DNA from: an uncultured beta proteobacterium
GTDB taxonomy: Bacteria; Pseudomonadota; Gammaproteobacteria; Burkholderiales; Burkholderiaceae_C
NCBI GenBank assembly: GCA_903885585.1
Contig: CAISJH010000562.1
Location: 1 to 33,514, forward strand
Direction of reading: 5' to 3'
DNA length: 33,514 nt
Positions 32,396 through 33,514 of the stretch are shown here, piece by piece. The notes beneath the pieces were generated by a model. The model saw only the letters and a program-made list of their open reading frames with translations. It searched no databases and was not told where the DNA came from. How positions within the stretch are numbered: the stretch's first letter is position 1; every line of letters starts with the position of its first letter. Made by a program: the position numbers and the translations under genes.

Positions 32396-32523
32396 TTTCG
32401 ATAGTGAAGTTAAACACAACAGATGAAGATCTGCAAGGCCGTCCGAGGCCAGGGTGTGTGAGACAAATAGGAGTACTTGATTAAAGGAGTATTTTGGTTT
32501 GTCTCAAAACTTAAGAAGCGGAG
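32396..32523. repeat. Intergenic stretch with long-arm hairpin
   Basis: TGAGACAAA (32459-32467) and TTTGTCTCA (32498-32506) form a perfect 9-bp inverted repeat around a 30-nt loop. The loop contains GGAGTA twice (32470-32475 and 32486-32491). No T-tract follows, so it is not a standard terminator. It lies between the SDR stop and the small ORF at 32524 and could be an RNA leader structure or an insertion-element end. Confidence 0.45.
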
Positions 32524-32667
32524 ATGAAATTGAAATTCATTCAACCCAAGGCCACTGCAAAGCAGGTAGTCAAAGAAATATCAAAAGTGGGCATATGTTT
32601 GATGCCAGGGCATTGTCAAAATGACTTTTTACCAACGGCTAGACTCGAGCCGCTCAATAGGAGTTAA
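32524..32667 (+). CDS. Small ORF, 47 aa, unknown
   Basis: A 47-residue frame beginning MKLKFIQPKATAKQVVKEIS and containing VGICLMPGHCQNDF. I do not recognise it. The pattern of a helix (ATAKQVVKEIS) followed by a short strand and PG resembles the first residues of phytanoyl-CoA dioxygenase-type proteins, so it could be a truncated gene, but this is weak. GGAG abuts the ATG too closely for a good ribosome site. Its TAA (32665-32667) overlaps the ribosome site region of the Rid gene, one base before that gene's TTG, so translation through it could help the next start. Confidence 0.3.
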   Translation: MKLKFIQPKATAKQVVKEISKVGICLMPGHCQNDFLPTARLEPLNRS

Positions 32668-32674
32668 CTTGTTC

Positions 32675-33061
32675 ATGTATCGCAAAGTGATCGAATTAGA
32701 TAAACCCTGGACTAGGACGGTTCCTTTCTCCCTGGGTGTGGTGGGTGAGAGTCGTATCCTCTTTACAGCGGGAATCACCGCACGGGACTCTGAAGGAGAA
32801 GTGGTTGGAAAGGGAGATATGCGAGCGCAGATGGAGATGTGTTTCCAAAATGTAGGTGATGTGTTGCGCGCCGCAGGCACCGATTTCGGTAACGTTTTGA
32901 AGTGGACCATGTACACCACGGACATTGATGAGTTCTCAAAGAATGCGGATGTTTACAAGCGACATTTCATCAACAGCCCTGCGAGTACCTTGGTCGAGGT
33001 GAGGCGCCTGATTTTTCCTGAAATGCTTGTCGAGATAGAGGCTGTTGCTTCTCTGCCCTAA
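32675..33061 (+). CDS. Rid/YjgF/UK114 family protein lacking the imine-deaminase arginine
   Basis: The 128-residue trimer-forming Rid-fold protein shows LFTAGITARDSEGEVVGKGD (29-48) and QNVGDVLRAAGTDFGNVLKWTMYTTD in the expected order, ending LVEIEAVASLP. RidA proteins deaminate reactive enamines/imines using an Arg in the motif PARSCVEV; here the motif is PASTLVEV with Ser104 instead, as in Rid subgroups of unknown activity often linked to catabolic clusters. I place the start at the ATG 32675. A TTG at 32669 has better spacing to AGGAG (32659-32663) and would add two residues. A terminator-like hairpin follows at 33094. Confidence 0.85.
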   Translation: MYRKVIELDKPWTRTVPFSLGVVGESRILFTAGITARDSEGEVVGKGDMRAQMEMCFQNVGDVLRAAGTDFGNVLKWTMYTTDIDEFSKNADVYKRHFINSPASTLVEVRRLIFPEMLVEIEAVASLP

Positions 33062-33093
33062 CTATTTGAATAACAAATGGATTTAGATGAAAA

Positions 33094-33124
33094 AACCCGC
33101 ATCACTTTTGCAAGTCTGCGGGTT
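33094..33124. terminator. Rho-independent terminator-like hairpin (possibly bidirectional)
   Basis: AACCCGCA (33094-33101) pairs with TGCGGGTT (33117-33124) around a 15-nt loop, followed by CTTT. An A-run precedes the left arm (33090-33095), giving U residues if read from the other side. It lies 33 bp after the Rid gene stop and is the best terminator in the window. Confidence 0.7.
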
Positions 33125-33450
33125 CTTTAGTGCGCTTAATGTTTCTAATTTGAAACTTAGATATTTTCAGTCTTTTGGATTACTCTGAAATCGCTTAAAA
33201 GCAATGATTTCATTGAGTTTCTTGGCTACTCAACCTGAGCTTGAAAGAAGAAATACCTTAACGTATAGTAGTGTGATTTTTATTGAAATTGCAGTATCAT
33301 TGCTACACCGTTGCAGCGGTACTGTTGCACGCGCTCCCTTCACACTGCAGTGATCTTTGTAAAACTTTGTTTAACTTAACAATGCTATTTACAAATCAAT
33401 TCACCTGCTTATAATCACCCACACACTTGCTTTTCACTGCGAAAAGTACT
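33125..33450. other. AT-rich non-coding region next to the attachment site
   Basis: No gene is visible in this 326-bp AT-rich stretch. It contains GTTTC/GAAAC inverted (33141-33145 and 33152-33156). Right before the tRNA fragment there is a stem CTTTTC/GAAAAG (33430-33435 and 33441-33446, 5-nt loop) and a palindrome AAAGTACTTT (33443-33452) that straddles the junction. Such short repeats beside a tRNA 3' end are what integrase arm and core sites look like, but no integrase gene lies here. Confidence 0.4.
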
Positions 33451-33495
33451 TTGACATGGTGGGGGTCGTTGGTTCGAGTCCAATCGCGCCTACCA
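33451..33495 (+). other. 3' half of tRNA-Val(GAC): probable attachment-site junction
   Basis: These 45 bases read as tRNA positions 32-76: anticodon loop TTGACAT with GAC at 33453-33455, the 3' stem strand GGTGG, variable loop GGGTC, T-arm GTTGG-TTCGAGT-CCAAT, acceptor strand CGCGCCT, discriminator A and encoded CCA (33493-33495). The 5' half is absent: the base-pairing partner of GGTGG (CCACC) is replaced by GTACT, and no AGGCGCG acceptor strand or D-arm lies upstream. It cannot fold as a tRNA. Identity to tRNA begins at the anticodon loop, a usual crossover place for tyrosine integrases, so this is best read as the distal att repeat of an integrated element, with chromosome resuming to the right. 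Confidence 0.82.
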
Positions 33496-33514
33496 ATATC
33501 TTCAATTAAATCAA

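Noticed and set aside
32396-32523. Terminator after the atypical SDR gene
   Set aside because: The 9-bp inverted repeat is not followed by a T-tract and its loop is 30 nt.
33451-33495. Complete functional tRNA gene at the right end
   Set aside because: No acceptor 5' strand, D-arm or 5' anticodon stem exists upstream; only positions 32-76 are present.
1-33514. CRISPR array, rRNA genes, or complete insertion sequence
   Set aside because: No regularly spaced repeats, no rRNA-like stretches and no transposase frame were seen on either strand.

Overview
This window looks like part of a betaproteobacterial (Burkholderiales-type) chromosome. The evidence is three Bug/TctC periplasmic receptors, CaiB, MaoC and MmgE/PrpD genes packed together, moderately high G+C catabolic genes with AT-rich flanks, and a tRNA-Val(GAC) 3' half of proteobacterial type. 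It is almost entirely a CoA-thioester catabolism island. I infer that it is carried on, or next to, an integrated element. A P27-type phage terminase small subunit lies at the extreme left (44-499). The extreme right (33451-33495) is the 3' half of a tRNA-Val gene with no 5' half, which is the signature of an attachment-site junction.

Layout. 1-932: phage-type gene followed by about 430 bp of decayed sequence. 933-11888 (minus strand): a ten-gene operon reading right to left, with a 2,4-dienoyl-CoA reductase-like SDR, a FabG-like SDR, an acyl-CoA synthetase, a crotonase, AtuA, a separate AtuA C-terminal-domain protein, the carboxyltransferase and biotin-carboxylase/BCCP subunits of an acyl-CoA carboxylase, and two IclR regulators. 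12012-12851 (plus): a canonical enoyl-CoA hydratase. 12972-15219 (minus): an alpha/beta hydrolase and a class I CoA-transferase. 15365-16552 (plus): an acyl-CoA dehydrogenase. 16723-28735 (minus): a thirteen-gene operon with acyl-CoA dehydrogenase, crotonase, Bug receptor, SDR, PcaC-like protein, MaoC, acyl-CoA dehydrogenase, CaiB, MaoC, two tandem Bug receptors, SDR and MmgE/PrpD. 28892-31312 (plus): acyl-CoA dehydrogenase, a MaoC stub and an AMACR-like CaiB protein. 31309-33061: an SDR-like stub, an active-site-less SDR, a small ORF and a Rid-family protein, in visibly AT-richer DNA.

How the genes fit together (inference). Bug receptors would capture an organic acid outside the membrane. 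The synthetase and three CoA-transferases would activate it. Four acyl-CoA dehydrogenases, three crotonases, two MaoC proteins and several SDRs would run beta-oxidation-like cycles. A biotin-dependent carboxylase would activate a gamma carbon blocked by a branch, as in the Atu (citronellol/geraniol) and Liu (leucine) pathways. The gene set resembles atuA/C/E/F/H plus SDRs, but the second operon (MaoC, CaiB, PcaC-like, PrpD, Bug) is not part of the known Atu pathway, so the substrate is probably a different branched or alicyclic acid. Two divergent promoters 13.5 kb apart share a direct repeat ATTTC(A/G)TTT at exactly 20 bp spacing. This suggests one regulator, perhaps one of the two IclR proteins, controls both operons as a regulon.
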